Shown here one piece after another: positions 42,544 through 51,550 of a stretch of 64,000 nt of DNA (position 1 is the stretch's first letter; every line of letters starts with the position of its first letter). The position numbers were made by a program, and so were the translations under genes. The stretch covers positions 1,991,501-2,055,500 of the forward strand of contig NC_017542.1 in the NCBI RefSeq assembly GCF_000237325.1, given 5' to 3'. A model generated the notes under the pieces. The model was not told the DNA's origin. It saw only the letters and a program-made list of their open reading frames with translations, and made no database searches. Origin of the DNA: Paenibacillus polymyxa M1. Its GTDB lineage: Bacteria > Bacillota > Bacilli > Paenibacillales > Paenibacillaceae.

Positions 42544-43989
42544 ATGAATGATGGAACGCAGTCACCATATGTATTGAGCAAAGGAAGGAGGAGAATAACA
42601 GTTATGGTTATGCTGCTAATGCTGGGCCTATCCGGCTGTGGGGATAACACTCCGGACCCTGTATATCCGCAGGCTCCGCCTCCTGATCACTTGTATGATC
42701 AAAGCACGGTAGACGATGAACAGCGCTGGACTATTAACAATGCTCATGACCCAGCAATTATCAAAACAGATCAGGGATATTATGTCTATTCGACGGATGT
42801 AAAGACAGGTGGAGAACTGAGGCCGGGTGTCATGGTGCGCAAATCGACCGACCTGATTCACTGGAACTGGGTTCAATATGCTTTACCCGGCATTCCAAAG
42901 GAAGCGGGGGCATGGTCAACAGCAACGAATCTGTGGGCCCCGGACGTCATAAAGATGGGCGATACCTATCGAATGTATTATTCTGCCTCTACATTTGGCA
43001 GCACACGATCAGCCATTGGGTTACAGACATCCCATTCCCCAGAAGGTCCTTGGAAGGATGAGGGACTGGTTGTTAAAACGGATGAGCATGACAAGCTGAA
43101 TGCAATTGATGCTAATCCGGTATTGGATGCTGATGGAAATCCATGGATGGTGTACGGATCTTTTTTCGGCGGGATTTATATTACACCGCTTGATCCGCAG
43201 ACTGGAAAGCTCAAAGAATCTGGTTATGGTAAAAATATCGCTGCCAGAGATCGGGCAACCGAGGACGGAGCTGTGGAAGGTCCGTACATTGTGTACAATC
43301 CTGTGTTCCGTAAATACTACTTGTTCGTCTCGTATGATTCTTTGTTCGAGGACTACAATGTTCGCGTAGCCCGCTCGGATTCCATCACAGGCCCGTACGT
43401 AGATATGAATGGACATGATATGGCAGATACCAGTTATTTGCCTCAATATGAGATTGGGACCAAGGTACTGGGCGGTTATCGTTTCAGTGAAGGAGAAGGC
43501 TGGGTTGCGCCAGGTCATAATTCCGTGCTGAAGGACGGAGACGATTACTATATTGTTCATCATGCGCGGGGAGAAACGGATAAGAGCTGGCCTTACTTGC
43601 ATGTGCGCAAAATATTGTGGACGGCTGATGGCTGGCCTGTCGTATCGCCGGAGCGGTATGCGGGCGAAAAGGAGCAGGATATACCCAAAAGATTATTATC
43701 CGGCAACTGGGAGCGCATCGTGATCAGGCAAGAAGTAGACGGTCAGGTGGAAGCTGAACCGCTTCGTCTGGAAGATGGAGGGCGGGCAACCAGTGGTTCT
43801 CTGGAAGGTCACTGGAGTTTTGATGGCAGACGTACTCTAACAATGAATTGGAGCAATGCGTCCGAAGGGTCAAAGGAGGAAGTGCTATTGCTTCCTTCAT
43901 GGGACTGGGAGCTTGGTCGCCATACTCTAATTTTTACGGGTATGAATGAAAAAGGAATTTCCATCTGGGGAAAACGTATCAGCGATTAA
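42544..43989 (+). CDS. GH43 endo-arabinanase, lipoprotein
   Basis: A 481-residue extracellular enzyme of five-bladed propeller fold that cuts alpha-1,5-arabinan internally. A basic n-region (KGRRR) precedes a short hydrophobic stretch and lipobox LSGC. Catalytic Asp in NNAHDPAIIK, pKa-modulating Asp in NAIDANPVLD, acid Glu in AVEGPYIVY. The domain after about residue 370 matches the small C-terminal beta-barrel of AbnB/Abn2 types. The start is uncertain: AAGGAAGGAGGAG (42581-42593) precedes ATG 42604, but that would give an 11-residue signal with no basic residue, so 42544 (or TTG 42574) is preferred. Confidence 0.88.
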   Translation: MNDGTQSPYVLSKGRRRITVMVMLLMLGLSGCGDNTPDPVYPQAPPPDHLYDQSTVDDEQRWTINNAHDPAIIKTDQGYYVYSTDVKTGGELRPGVMVRKSTDLIHWNWVQYALPGIPKEAGAWSTATNLWAPDVIKMGDTYRMYYSASTFGSTRSAIGLQTSHSPEGPWKDEGLVVKTDEHDKLNAIDANPVLDADGNPWMVYGSFFGGIYITPLDPQTGKLKESGYGKNIAARDRATEDGAVEGPYIVYNPVFRKYYLFVSYDSLFEDYNVRVARSDSITGPYVDMNGHDMADTSYLPQYEIGTKVLGGYRFSEGEGWVAPGHNSVLKDGDDYYIVHHARGETDKSWPYLHVRKILWTADGWPVVSPERYAGEKEQDIPKRLLSGNWERIVIRQEVDGQVEAEPLRLEDGGRATSGSLEGHWSFDGRRTLTMNWSNASEGSKEEVLLLPSWDWELGRHTLIFTGMNEKGISIWGKRISD

Positions 43990-44029
43990 TCCTATGAACT
44001 ACATATTACACATAGAGGAGAGAAAAACC

Positions 44030-45001
44030 ATGAATCAAACTGTATCCTTTAATAATCCGGTCATTGAGCAACGTGCAGACCCTTGGATTTACAAGCATAG
44101 TGATGGGTACTATTATTTTACCGGATCTGTGCCAGAGTATGACCGCATTGAGGTTCGGCGGGCACGTACTATTCAAGGCTTGAATACAGCAGAGCCAGTG
44201 GCAGTGTGGCATAAATATGAAACAGGTCCGTTAAGCGCGAACATTTGGGCACCGGAAATTCATTATATTAACGACAAATGGTACATTTATTTTGCAGCAG
44301 CTCGTACCACAGAAACGAAGGAAGGTCTGTTCGACCATCGGATGTTCGTGCTGGAAAATGATTCAGCTAATCCTCTGGAAGGCGAGTGGGTGGAAAAGGG
44401 ACAGATCAAAACTCGCTGGGAGACGTTTGCTCTCGATGCCACAACCTTCCAGCATAATGGCGTTTTATATTATGTATGGGCTCAGAAAGACCCGGACATC
44501 GTAGGCAACTCCAATCTGTATATTTCAGAAATGAGCAATCCGTGGACGCTGCGCGGTGAGCAGGTTATGATCTCTACACCAGAATATGACTGGGAAGTCA
44601 TCGGTTTTAAGGTGAATGAAGGTGCAGCGGTTCTGAAACGGAACGGCCGGATTTTTATCAGCTATTCAGCTAGTGCTACGGACCACAATTATTGCATGGG
44701 CCTGCTAACGGCAGACGAGAATGCAAACTTACTTGACCCGAAATCGTGGGCAAAGTCTCCTGCGCCGGTATTCTGCACGAATGAGGAGACAGGTCAATTC
44801 GGACCTGGTCACAACAGTTTTACTGTTGCTGAGGATGGTAGTGACGTTATCGTATATCACGCCCGCAATTACAAGGAAATTACAGGTGACCCGCTGTATG
44901 ATCCGAATCGTCATACACGTGTTCAGCCGTTGAACTGGAATGAGGATGGAACACCTAATTTTGGTATTCCAGTGCCAGATGGCGTTTCCGTTAATAACTA
45001 A
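44030..45001 (+). CDS. GH43 exo-alpha-1,5-L-arabinofuranosidase-like enzyme, cytoplasmic
   Basis: A 323-residue GH43 enzyme without signal peptide. Catalytic Asp in QRADPWIYKHSDGYYYF, second Asp in FALDATTFQHN, acid Glu in VIGFKVNEGAAVL. It resembles the GH43_26 exo-enzymes that split imported arabino-oligosaccharides to arabinose. GAGGAGAG precedes ATG 44030. It is last in the operon, so uptake and final hydrolysis are made together. Confidence 0.88.
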   Translation: MNQTVSFNNPVIEQRADPWIYKHSDGYYYFTGSVPEYDRIEVRRARTIQGLNTAEPVAVWHKYETGPLSANIWAPEIHYINDKWYIYFAAARTTETKEGLFDHRMFVLENDSANPLEGEWVEKGQIKTRWETFALDATTFQHNGVLYYVWAQKDPDIVGNSNLYISEMSNPWTLRGEQVMISTPEYDWEVIGFKVNEGAAVLKRNGRIFISYSASATDHNYCMGLLTADENANLLDPKSWAKSPAPVFCTNEETGQFGPGHNSFTVAEDGSDVIVYHARNYKEITGDPLYDPNRHTRVQPLNWNEDGTPNFGIPVPDGVSVNN

Positions 45002-45100
45002 GCAGAATATATGCTAGACGATTGACGTGTCACATAGCGACGCTATAACTTTATAAAACATCGCAGGAAAATGATTTTGCTGCGTCTAACAATAGCAATG

Positions 45101-45137
45101 AGATATCTTCGGCCTTAGGCTGGAAGGTATCTTTTTG
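45101..45137 (+). terminator. Terminator of the arabinan operon
   Basis: AGATATCTTC (45101-45110) pairs with GGAAGGTATCT (45122-45132) through GGCC/GGC, then TTTTT. The rest of the 344-nt gap 45002-45345 shows no gene. Confidence 0.8.
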
Positions 45138-45345
45138 CTTTTGGGAGGGAGAGACGTCTCGGAAACTATGGGAACTTTAAATCAGGTTATGTGAAGCCTA
45201 GAACATGTCAAGCGATTAATTGATACAAATGTTTAATATTTTCCACGAGATGGAAGCTACAAATGTATGGTAAAGTGTAGGGTATACAAGATATTTTCCA
45301 AAGTCTCCTGTGCATACCGAATCCGAATCACACGAGGTGAGAAAA

Positions 45346-47454
45346 ATGTTACAATCGTTAAAAGCCATTGCTAATTACAGGAAAGAAAGTGATCTGGCTT
45401 GGGATACACCGACTTGGCTAAAGCTGCTTGTTTCGGCTGAGGAGCGTATTGTAAATTTGGAGCGCATTCGATCCATAGGTGAGTTAAAGGATGCCAATCC
45501 TGTACTGGATTATGTGGAGCGCACGTTGCTTATTTTGGACGGACTTCCATTGTCATTCTGGGTTAAAGAGCTACTGGAGGATGTATTGGTATGGTCTGAG
45601 ACAGCCAAAGGAGGCACAGTCCGCGAACGGCTACGCTGGCAGCATGAGGGCATTAATTTATTTGTACATAATATTGGCTCCTCCCAACTGTATGTCAGAC
45701 AGGCTCAAGCAGAGTCCCCTGCCTACCCGCGCAACAGCATGACCCGAATTTTGATTGAGACGCATGGATTGATCGGACAGTATATACGGGGAGAAATACC
45801 CTTTGCAGAAAATCGACTGCTGCTCGAAATCACTCGTAAGGGCTGGCTGAGCTCGGAGGAATTGGAGCTTGTGTTACGAGCACTGAACGAATGCATTATC
45901 GCCGGTGTAGATCCTGCATTATGGGAACAAGTACGCGCTGAAGTGGAGCAGCTAATCGGCTGGATTGCCTGGAATAACGCACCTGTAGTCTGGAGTGTAA
46001 AGGAGCGACTGGAGAGATTGCGGTCGGTTTCGATTCATGAAGGTGAGCCGTTTGAGCAGGCTTACGCCGAGCTGGAGCGGGAGCTGAATGTAGAGAAGGC
46101 GCTGGCTCCGCTGGAGAATCGTACACTTTGGTATGTAGAATCAGCTTTGCAGGATTTTTCACTTCAAGAACTGGTTAAGGTATTTTTACTCACATTGAGG
46201 GATGGCACAGGGCAGGAACAACCTACAACGGTACGGCATATCAGTTTTGAATCACTTATGAATACGATGTATTATGACTATCGTGGTGTTAAGAAAATTA
46301 ACGTATACAAAAAACGAATGATAGAAAAATATTTAAGCGCACTGTCTTGGCAGGATATCACAAAAGGAAAACGGAAGCATAATCCTCATTTGAGTGTAAT
46401 CGTGGAGCATAAGGAGGAGCTGCCAAGTACCGTGTTTTTTAATTTTGTATTTTCATCAGCTGCTGAAAAATTGATCGACTTTTGTATTGAGGCAGAAAAG
46501 ACGCCTCTGTATGACAAAGCAGTCCTGCTGCTGTTTGATCTGTTCGGATTACGGCGCGATGCTTATGATCGCTTTCACAATGAGGAGACGTACCTTACAG
46601 ATATGAACCAGACCGCAGATTTCAAAAGGGTCATTCTGGATTACGTAACTGGAACCCGTATACTGGATATCGGACCCGGCGGGGGCGTACTGCTGGACCT
46701 GATCGAGCAGGAAAGACCAGACTCCAAGCCGTTGGGTCTTGATATTTCTGTGAATGTGATTGAGGCTCTTAAACGCAAAAAGCAATTGGAGCACCGTCGT
46801 TGGGATGTCATCAAAGGTGATGCGCTTCGACTGGAAGAATTTGTGGAAACGGAGAGCATGGACACGGTTATTTTCTCTTCGATTCTTCACGAGCTGTATT
46901 CCTACATCGAACGAGATGGAAAAAGGTTCAATTCACAAACAGTGGAGGCTGCTTTGCAAAGCGCTTATTGTGTACTTGCACCCGGCGGACGCATTATCAT
47001 TCGTGACGGTATTATGACCGAACCAGTAGAGCAGCGCAGACGTATTCGATTTTTGGAGCCGGACGGAATGGAATGGCTGATGCGGTATGCGCAGGATTTT
47101 GCGGGTCGCCCCATTGAAATAGAGCGTATAGGTGAGCATGAGGCTGTTTTGCCGGTAAATGATGCAATGGAATTTCTATATACCTATACATGGGGAGCGG
47201 AAGCCTATGTGCATGAAGTGCAGGAGCAGTTTGGTTATTTTACTCCGTCACAGTATGAAGAATGTATTCGTAACACACTTGGTTCACAAGCGATTATCCG
47301 GGTGAGTCGCCACTATTTGCAGGAGGGTTATGCCGAAGCGCTGTCCAGTCGTGTTGAGTTCATGGATGAGCAGGGACAGCCGGTTCCTTTGCCAGACAGT
47401 ACCTGTCTGATCGTGATTGAGAAGCCAAATCCTAGGGATGAAGCAACTGAATGA
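45346..47454 (+). CDS. 702-residue protein with C-terminal SAM methyltransferase domain
   Basis: Residues 1-430 are mainly helical, acidic and of no family I recognise (DTPTWLKLLVSAEERIVNLERIRS; WVKELLEDVLVWSETAKGG). From about 435 comes a class I Rossmann methyltransferase: motif I ILDIGPGGGVLLDL, motif II PLGLDIS, motif IV-like DTVIFSSILHELYSYI, post-motif GGRIIIRDG. A further 120 residues contain WGAEAYVHEVQEQFGYFTPSQYEE. GAGGTGAG lies 4 nt before ATG 45346. No signal peptide. Acceptor unknown; the helical half could recognise the substrate. Monocistronic with its own terminator. Confidence 0.8.
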   Translation: MLQSLKAIANYRKESDLAWDTPTWLKLLVSAEERIVNLERIRSIGELKDANPVLDYVERTLLILDGLPLSFWVKELLEDVLVWSETAKGGTVRERLRWQHEGINLFVHNIGSSQLYVRQAQAESPAYPRNSMTRILIETHGLIGQYIRGEIPFAENRLLLEITRKGWLSSEELELVLRALNECIIAGVDPALWEQVRAEVEQLIGWIAWNNAPVVWSVKERLERLRSVSIHEGEPFEQAYAELERELNVEKALAPLENRTLWYVESALQDFSLQELVKVFLLTLRDGTGQEQPTTVRHISFESLMNTMYYDYRGVKKINVYKKRMIEKYLSALSWQDITKGKRKHNPHLSVIVEHKEELPSTVFFNFVFSSAAEKLIDFCIEAEKTPLYDKAVLLLFDLFGLRRDAYDRFHNEETYLTDMNQTADFKRVILDYVTGTRILDIGPGGGVLLDLIEQERPDSKPLGLDISVNVIEALKRKKQLEHRRWDVIKGDALRLEEFVETESMDTVIFSSILHELYSYIERDGKRFNSQTVEAALQSAYCVLAPGGRIIIRDGIMTEPVEQRRRIRFLEPDGMEWLMRYAQDFAGRPIEIERIGEHEAVLPVNDAMEFLYTYTWGAEAYVHEVQEQFGYFTPSQYEECIRNTLGSQAIIRVSRHYLQEGYAEALSSRVEFMDEQGQPVPLPDSTCLIVIEKPNPRDEATE

Positions 47455-47473
47455 TTTTTAATTTGAACAAGAG

Positions 47474-47518
47474 AATGCCTTCTGAGGTGTGCCAAACGCA
47501 CTGGGAAGGCATTTTTTT
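47474..47518 (+). terminator. Terminator after the methyltransferase gene
   Basis: AATGCCTTC (47474-47482) pairs with GAAGGCATT (47505-47513), inner GTGC/GCAC, then T residues to 47518. Confidence 0.9.
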
Positions 47519-47541
47519 GAAAAACGAATGGAGGTGCGTTC

Positions 47542-48081
47542 ATGTCCAAGCAGGTAGTGATATCCGAATATAATCCGCAGTGGGTAGCAGAGTATACACG
47601 AGAACGAGCAAAAATGATAGAGGCCCTCGGAGACGTATGTGTCGGCGTAGAGCATATTGGCAGTACATCCGTTCCTGGTCTGGGAGCCAAGGCTATTATC
47701 GACATTATGGTTGGAGTAGAAGATTTGGCGATTATTCAATCCGAACAGCGAGAGCGTTTACTAGGTATTGAATATGAATATGTACATAAGCCTGATTTTC
47801 CAGAGCGAGCTTTCTTTCGCCGTGGAGAATGGGGAGCTGGGACCCATCATTTGCATATTTACAAGTATAAAGGAGAACATTGGGAAAACCATTTATTGTT
47901 CAGAGATTACTTGAAAGCGCATCCTGAGAGCCTGCGAGGGTATGAGACTTTAAAAAAAGATTTGGCGCATCAATTCAAACATGACCGCGCAGCGTATACC
48001 GAAGCCAAGGGACCTTTCATTCGGCAGATCGTTGAGCAAGCGAAGCTTGAAAGACAAAAGCAGAGACAAATGGAATTTTAG
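47542..48081 (+). CDS. GrpB/UPF0157 family protein (nucleotidyltransferase fold)
   Basis: A 179-residue protein. VGVEHIGSTSVPGLGAKAIIDIMVGV is the family signature and has the GS...DxD-like shape of nucleotidyltransferases; GTHHLHIYKY and HPESLRGYETLKKDLA are the other conserved blocks. No proven reaction. The name GrpB is historical and does not imply a link to the GrpE chaperone. GGAGG is 7 nt before ATG 47542. The next gene starts 22 nt downstream and may be co-transcribed. Confidence 0.9.
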   Translation: MSKQVVISEYNPQWVAEYTRERAKMIEALGDVCVGVEHIGSTSVPGLGAKAIIDIMVGVEDLAIIQSEQRERLLGIEYEYVHKPDFPERAFFRRGEWGAGTHHLHIYKYKGEHWENHLLFRDYLKAHPESLRGYETLKKDLAHQFKHDRAAYTEAKGPFIRQIVEQAKLERQKQRQMEF

Positions 48082-48103
48082 TACGCATGAACAAGGTGGA
48101 GGT

Positions 48104-48757
48104 ATGATGAAAAATATGATGCTTGATGCACAGGTAACGCCGAATGGTTTAAAAGAGAGAATGATGCTGCTATCAGCGCTGGATATTATATTGTCTTCAG
48201 AAGATTGGTTACGCACGTATCGTATGCAGTCTGAATGGTCTGGTGATGTGTGCCTGGGTGAGGTGAACAATGGCGCTGGAGATACGATTCATATGCTATG
48301 GACACGTGGAGGTGTGTTGTTGAAGGGTTTTGACCACGAATCCCCTGTAAGTCCTCATGCAAGAGACGAATATGAGGTCTGGCCGGGCATGTACGACGGT
48401 GTGCCTGATGATATGATGGAGCTTTTGGAAGATGAAGCGCTAGAGAAAGAGGACGTTACCTTTTGTATGTGGAGGGAAGCGGGAGATAAGGAGTGGCGTA
48501 TGGGCAACGCGAACTTTCCTGAGGGATATGACGATGGCTCATCCTTTTTGCTGGGGAAAATTATAGTTACACCGGAGGAATATCAGGATTGGGCTGAGAG
48601 TTACTATGAGCTGCCGATTTCTCTAGGGGTGGTAAGCCAGATTTTCAACGGCGTTCCGATCACTGCCCAGATGATCTCTGCGCTTCATCCACAGCGTAAC
48701 GTTACGGAAGTGGTAAAGGAGCTAAAACAGCTTGGCATTCAGGTGCATGAAAGCTAA
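48104..48757 (+). CDS. 217-residue acidic protein, unknown
   Basis: ATG 48104 stands just after AAGGTGGAGG; ATG 48107 is nearly as likely. The product is acidic, with YEVWPGMYDGVPDDMMELLEDEALEKEDVTFCMWREAGD and a helical end (NVTEVVKELKQLGI). It resembles small SMI1/ankyrin-like immunity or bacterial housekeeping proteins in composition, but no signature is clear. Likely co-transcribed with grpB. Function not assigned. Confidence 0.65.
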   Translation: MMKNMMLDAQVTPNGLKERMMLLSALDIILSSEDWLRTYRMQSEWSGDVCLGEVNNGAGDTIHMLWTRGGVLLKGFDHESPVSPHARDEYEVWPGMYDGVPDDMMELLEDEALEKEDVTFCMWREAGDKEWRMGNANFPEGYDDGSSFLLGKIIVTPEEYQDWAESYYELPISLGVVSQIFNGVPITAQMISALHPQRNVTEVVKELKQLGIQVHES

Positions 48758-48849
48758 GAATGCAGATTTGTTTTTCTTGACAAGTTTTGTATATAATACA
48801 GGAGAAATGGCTGGGTTAATCACCTCGAATTAAAGGAGCTGTGTTGAAG

Positions 48850-49275
48850 ATGTCCAAACGTTTGATTCCTTACATCACGCTGGATGGAAATGCACGAGAA
48901 GCAATCGAATTTTATGAAGAGGCATTGGATGCCCAACTGCTTTTTATTCAAACCTTTGGGGAAATGCCGGAAAATCCCGATTTTCCCATTCCCGCAGAGG
49001 TCAAGGAACGTGTGGGACATGCTACCCTTAAAGTAGGTGAGACAGAGCTCATGTTTTCTGATACCTTTCCCGGCTCACCGTTTAGCAGCGGGAATCAAGT
49101 GAGTATCTGTATTACAACCGATAGTGTGGAGCAAGCTAAAAAAATGTTTGATGCTTTACAGCAAGGAGGACAGGTGGGAATGCCTTTGCAGGAAACCCAT
49201 TTTAGTCCAGCTTATGGGAATGTAACAGACAAGTTTGGTGTCACCTTTCAAATGTTCACAGAAGCTCGATCGTAG
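48850..49275 (+). CDS. VOC (glyoxalase/PhnB-like) superfamily protein
   Basis: A 141-residue protein with the PhnB-type pattern: YITLDGNAREAIEFYEEALDA, HATLKVGETELMFSD, and the ending FSPAYGNVTDKFGVTFQMF. The first metal His of true glyoxalases is not at its place (YITL instead of HxxL/YI), as in the PhnB/YodA subgroup, whose reaction is unknown. ATG 48850 is 11 nt behind AGGAG; TTG 48844 (5 nt) is possible. Confidence 0.9.
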   Translation: MSKRLIPYITLDGNAREAIEFYEEALDAQLLFIQTFGEMPENPDFPIPAEVKERVGHATLKVGETELMFSDTFPGSPFSSGNQVSICITTDSVEQAKKMFDALQQGGQVGMPLQETHFSPAYGNVTDKFGVTFQMFTEARS

Positions 49276-49282
49276 TAAATAG

Positions 49283-49325
49283 AAAACGGCCCGATCCGCT
49301 ACTATAGCGATCTGGCCGTTTTTTT
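49283..49325 (+). terminator. Terminator after the VOC gene
   Basis: AAAACGGCC (49283-49291) pairs with GGCCGTTTT, with GATC and GCTA/TAGC inner pairings; seven T residues end it. Confidence 0.88.
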
Positions 49326-49438
49326 GCGTGCATGTCCTTCGTCTGAAAAATAAATATACATACATAAAGGTATGGGGAGTGTTTGGATCTCTTTTTTCAC
49401 GTATAGCTTAATTCCTAAAATAATTATTTTTATTATTG

Positions 49439-49467
49439 TTGAAATGGAAATAAAAATATATTATATT
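49439..49467 (+). promoter_or_regulatory. Candidate promoter of the marR gene
   Basis: TTGAAA (49439-49444), 17 nt, TATATT (49462-49467), about 25 nt before GGGAGG. Confidence 0.5.
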
Positions 49468-49503
49468 ATGTTGTTAATGCACCAACGGGTGGGAGGACAG
49501 TCC

Positions 49504-49977
49504 ATGAACAAAGAAGAACAGGTCATAATGGGTTTCAGGGACTTATATAACAAGATGGTTTGGCTCAATAAGGATAAGATGGAAGACAGTCTTAAAGGTT
49601 ATAAGTCTTCTGAAGTACATTGCATGGAATATATTGAAAAAAATGTAGATTCCAACGTGACAACACTTGCGGAGTCCCTTTATATGACTAGCGGTGCCAT
49701 AAGTAAAATAACTAAGAAGCTCATAAAAAAAGGCCTTATCGAAAGCTACCAGAAGCCGGATAACAAAAAAGAAATCTATTTTAGGCTTACTGAGCAAGGG
49801 AAAGTAATCTATAAAATCCATGAGGAACTGCACAAAGAGTTTCAAGAGCGGGATAAAGCCGTATTTGAGCAGGTAACTGATGAGCAATTTGACAGTATGC
49901 TTAGCTTCATAGATAAGTATAGCAGGCATTTGGATGCAGAAATAAAGAAAAAGGGTAACGATATTAAGTCGAAATAA
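49504..49977 (+). CDS. MarR-family transcriptional regulator
   Basis: A 157-residue winged-helix regulator. The recognition part is SNVTTLAESLYMTSGAISKITKKLIKKGLIESYQKPDNKKEIYFRLTEQG, the MarR wing. Dimer helices flank it. ATG 49504 has GGGAGG 7 nt upstream; the open frame back to 49372 lacks coding character. It is followed by its own terminator and by the MFS gene with paired operators, so it probably represses that exporter and responds to its substrate. Confidence 0.92.
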   Translation: MNKEEQVIMGFRDLYNKMVWLNKDKMEDSLKGYKSSEVHCMEYIEKNVDSNVTTLAESLYMTSGAISKITKKLIKKGLIESYQKPDNKKEIYFRLTEQGKVIYKIHEELHKEFQERDKAVFEQVTDEQFDSMLSFIDKYSRHLDAEIKKKGNDIKSK

Positions 49978-50004
49978 AATTTGAATAATGAAAATCAAAC
50001 CACA

Positions 50005-50041
50005 GGCAGCCGGGCTCTATTGAGAACGGACTGCTTTTTTT
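50005..50041 (+). terminator. Terminator after the marR gene
   Basis: GGCAGCCGGGCTC pairs imperfectly with GAGAACGGACTGC, followed by TTTTTTTA. A further 14-T tract lies at 50046-50059. Confidence 0.75.
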
Positions 50042-50060
50042 ATTGTTTTTTTTTTTTTTG

Positions 50061-50112
50061 TTTCCTGGGAAGGAAAAATATGATACGATAATTTTGTTTC
50101 CCGGGAAGGAAA
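50061..50112. promoter_or_regulatory. Two copies of a TTTCC(T/C)GGGAAGGAAA operator
   Basis: TTTCCTGGGAAGGAAA (50061-50076) and TTTCCCGGGAAGGAAA (50097-50112) differ by one base and start 36 nt apart. Each has a TTTCC-N-GGAA palindromic core. They frame the expected MFS promoter and are the likely MarR sites. Confidence 0.65.
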
Positions 50113-50139
50113 ATCGCAACTTTTGAGGGGAGAATTGAA

Positions 50140-51375
50140 GTGTTCAAATTTAGATCACATAATGAACAGACCACAGAACAAACCGTAGATAAACACGCTT
50201 TAATATTCGGCCTTATCTCTGTGTTTCTTTGCGGAATAGGCTTCAGTATCATAACACCTGTCGTCCCATTCTTAGTGCAGCCTTATACAAGCAGTCCAGA
50301 AGAACAAGCCATAGTTGTTACGCTGCTGACCTCTGTTTATGCATTTTGCGTGTTTTTTGCGGCTCCCGTACTTGGAGCTTTGAGCGACAAATATGGTCGT
50401 CGTCCATTGCTCTTAATATGCCTTTTGGGTTCCGTAATCGGGTACTTAGTTTTTGGTATAGGAGGAGCTGTATGGGTACTATTTGCTGGGCGCATCATGG
50501 AAGGTGTAACAGGTGGGAGCATAAGCACGATCTTCGCATATTTTGCAGACATCATTCCTCCAGAACAGAGAACTAAATACTTTGGATGGGTGAGTGCGGT
50601 TGTAGGTGTCGGCACGGTCATTGGCCCAACCCTAGGAGGATTACTTGCCAAGTTTGGTTATTCTGTACCCATGTATTTTGGAGCAATAATCACTTTATTG
50701 AATGTTGTTTATGGATTCTTTTTTATGCCGGAGAGCCTTGACAAGAAACATAGACTGAAAGAGATCACCTTTGTAAAACTGAATCCATATACACAGCTTG
50801 CAAACGTACTTTCCATGAAAAACTTGAAAAGGCTACTTGTCTCAGCGTTCTTACTCTGGATACCCAACGGATCTTTACAGGCAGTTTTTTCACAATTTAC
50901 AATGGATACCTTCGGTTGGAAGCCTGCATTAATCGGACTTATGTTTTCGATTATGGGATTCCAAGATATCATTTCACAAGGTTTCATCATGCCAAAGCTC
51001 TTGATAAAACTTAGTGATAAACAGATAGCAATTCTGGGAATGGTCTCGGAGATTATAGGCTATGGTCTTATTGCGCTATCTGCTTTGTTCTCATTCTATC
51101 CACTTATTATCGCTGGAATGTTTATATTTGGTTTTGGCGATTCGATCTTTGGACCTTCATTTAATGGGATGCTCTCCAAGTCTGTCAATTCTAGTGAACA
51201 AGGAAGGATTCAAGGAGGTAGTCAATCTATTCAGGCTTTAGCAAGAATGATTGGACCTATCATTGGAGGTCAAATCTATGTATCATTTGGTCATGCCGCA
51301 CCCGCTTTTATGGGTATGATTCTTATAGCGGTGGCCATACCAGTTTTATATAAGAGAACGCATGCGAATATGTAA
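50140..51375 (+). CDS. MFS multidrug/tetracycline-type efflux pump
   Basis: A 12-span exporter of 411 residues. Motif A is GALSDKYGRRPLLLI; motif C (antiporter) is around GVGTVIGPTLGGLLAKFG. The TetA/Bmr-like layout indicates proton-driven drug export. GTG 50140 is 7 nt after GAGGGGAG. Control by the adjacent MarR protein is inferred from the duplicated operators. Substrate cannot be predicted. Confidence 0.9.
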   Translation: MFKFRSHNEQTTEQTVDKHALIFGLISVFLCGIGFSIITPVVPFLVQPYTSSPEEQAIVVTLLTSVYAFCVFFAAPVLGALSDKYGRRPLLLICLLGSVIGYLVFGIGGAVWVLFAGRIMEGVTGGSISTIFAYFADIIPPEQRTKYFGWVSAVVGVGTVIGPTLGGLLAKFGYSVPMYFGAIITLLNVVYGFFFMPESLDKKHRLKEITFVKLNPYTQLANVLSMKNLKRLLVSAFLLWIPNGSLQAVFSQFTMDTFGWKPALIGLMFSIMGFQDIISQGFIMPKLLIKLSDKQIAILGMVSEIIGYGLIALSALFSFYPLIIAGMFIFGFGDSIFGPSFNGMLSKSVNSSEQGRIQGGSQSIQALARMIGPIIGGQIYVSFGHAAPAFMGMILIAVAIPVLYKRTHANM

Positions 51376-51430
51376 ACTACCGCTCGAAGCTTTCCGGAAC
51401 CACCTGCATAGCAGGTAGTTTTAAGAAAAT

Positions 51431-51475
51431 AATAGGGTTTCAGAACTTAGGAATAAGTTCTGAAACCCTATTTGT
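51431..51475. terminator. 19-bp perfect hairpin, bidirectional terminator
   Basis: AATAGGGTTTCAGAACTTA (51431-51449) and TAAGTTCTGAAACCCTATT (51454-51472) are exact complements with a GGAA loop. It lies between the converging MFS and nrdF genes. Confidence 0.8.
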
Positions 51476-51484
51476 TTACAGTCT

Positions 51485-51512
51485 GAGCCATCCGCATGTG
51501 GATGGCTCTTTA
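51485..51512. terminator. Second hairpin before nrdF end
   Basis: GAGCCATCC (51485-51493) pairs with GGATGGCTC (51500-51508), followed by TTTAT on the plus strand. With the preceding hairpin it separates the two converging genes. Confidence 0.65.
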
Positions 51513-51550
51513 TAGTATCGCCTTGCTAAATTCATTTTACGTATGTGTAC

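Noticed and set aside
50042..50059. Long T tract as a phase-variable element
   Set aside because: It follows the marR terminator and lies outside any coding region; slippage could at most alter promoter spacing.
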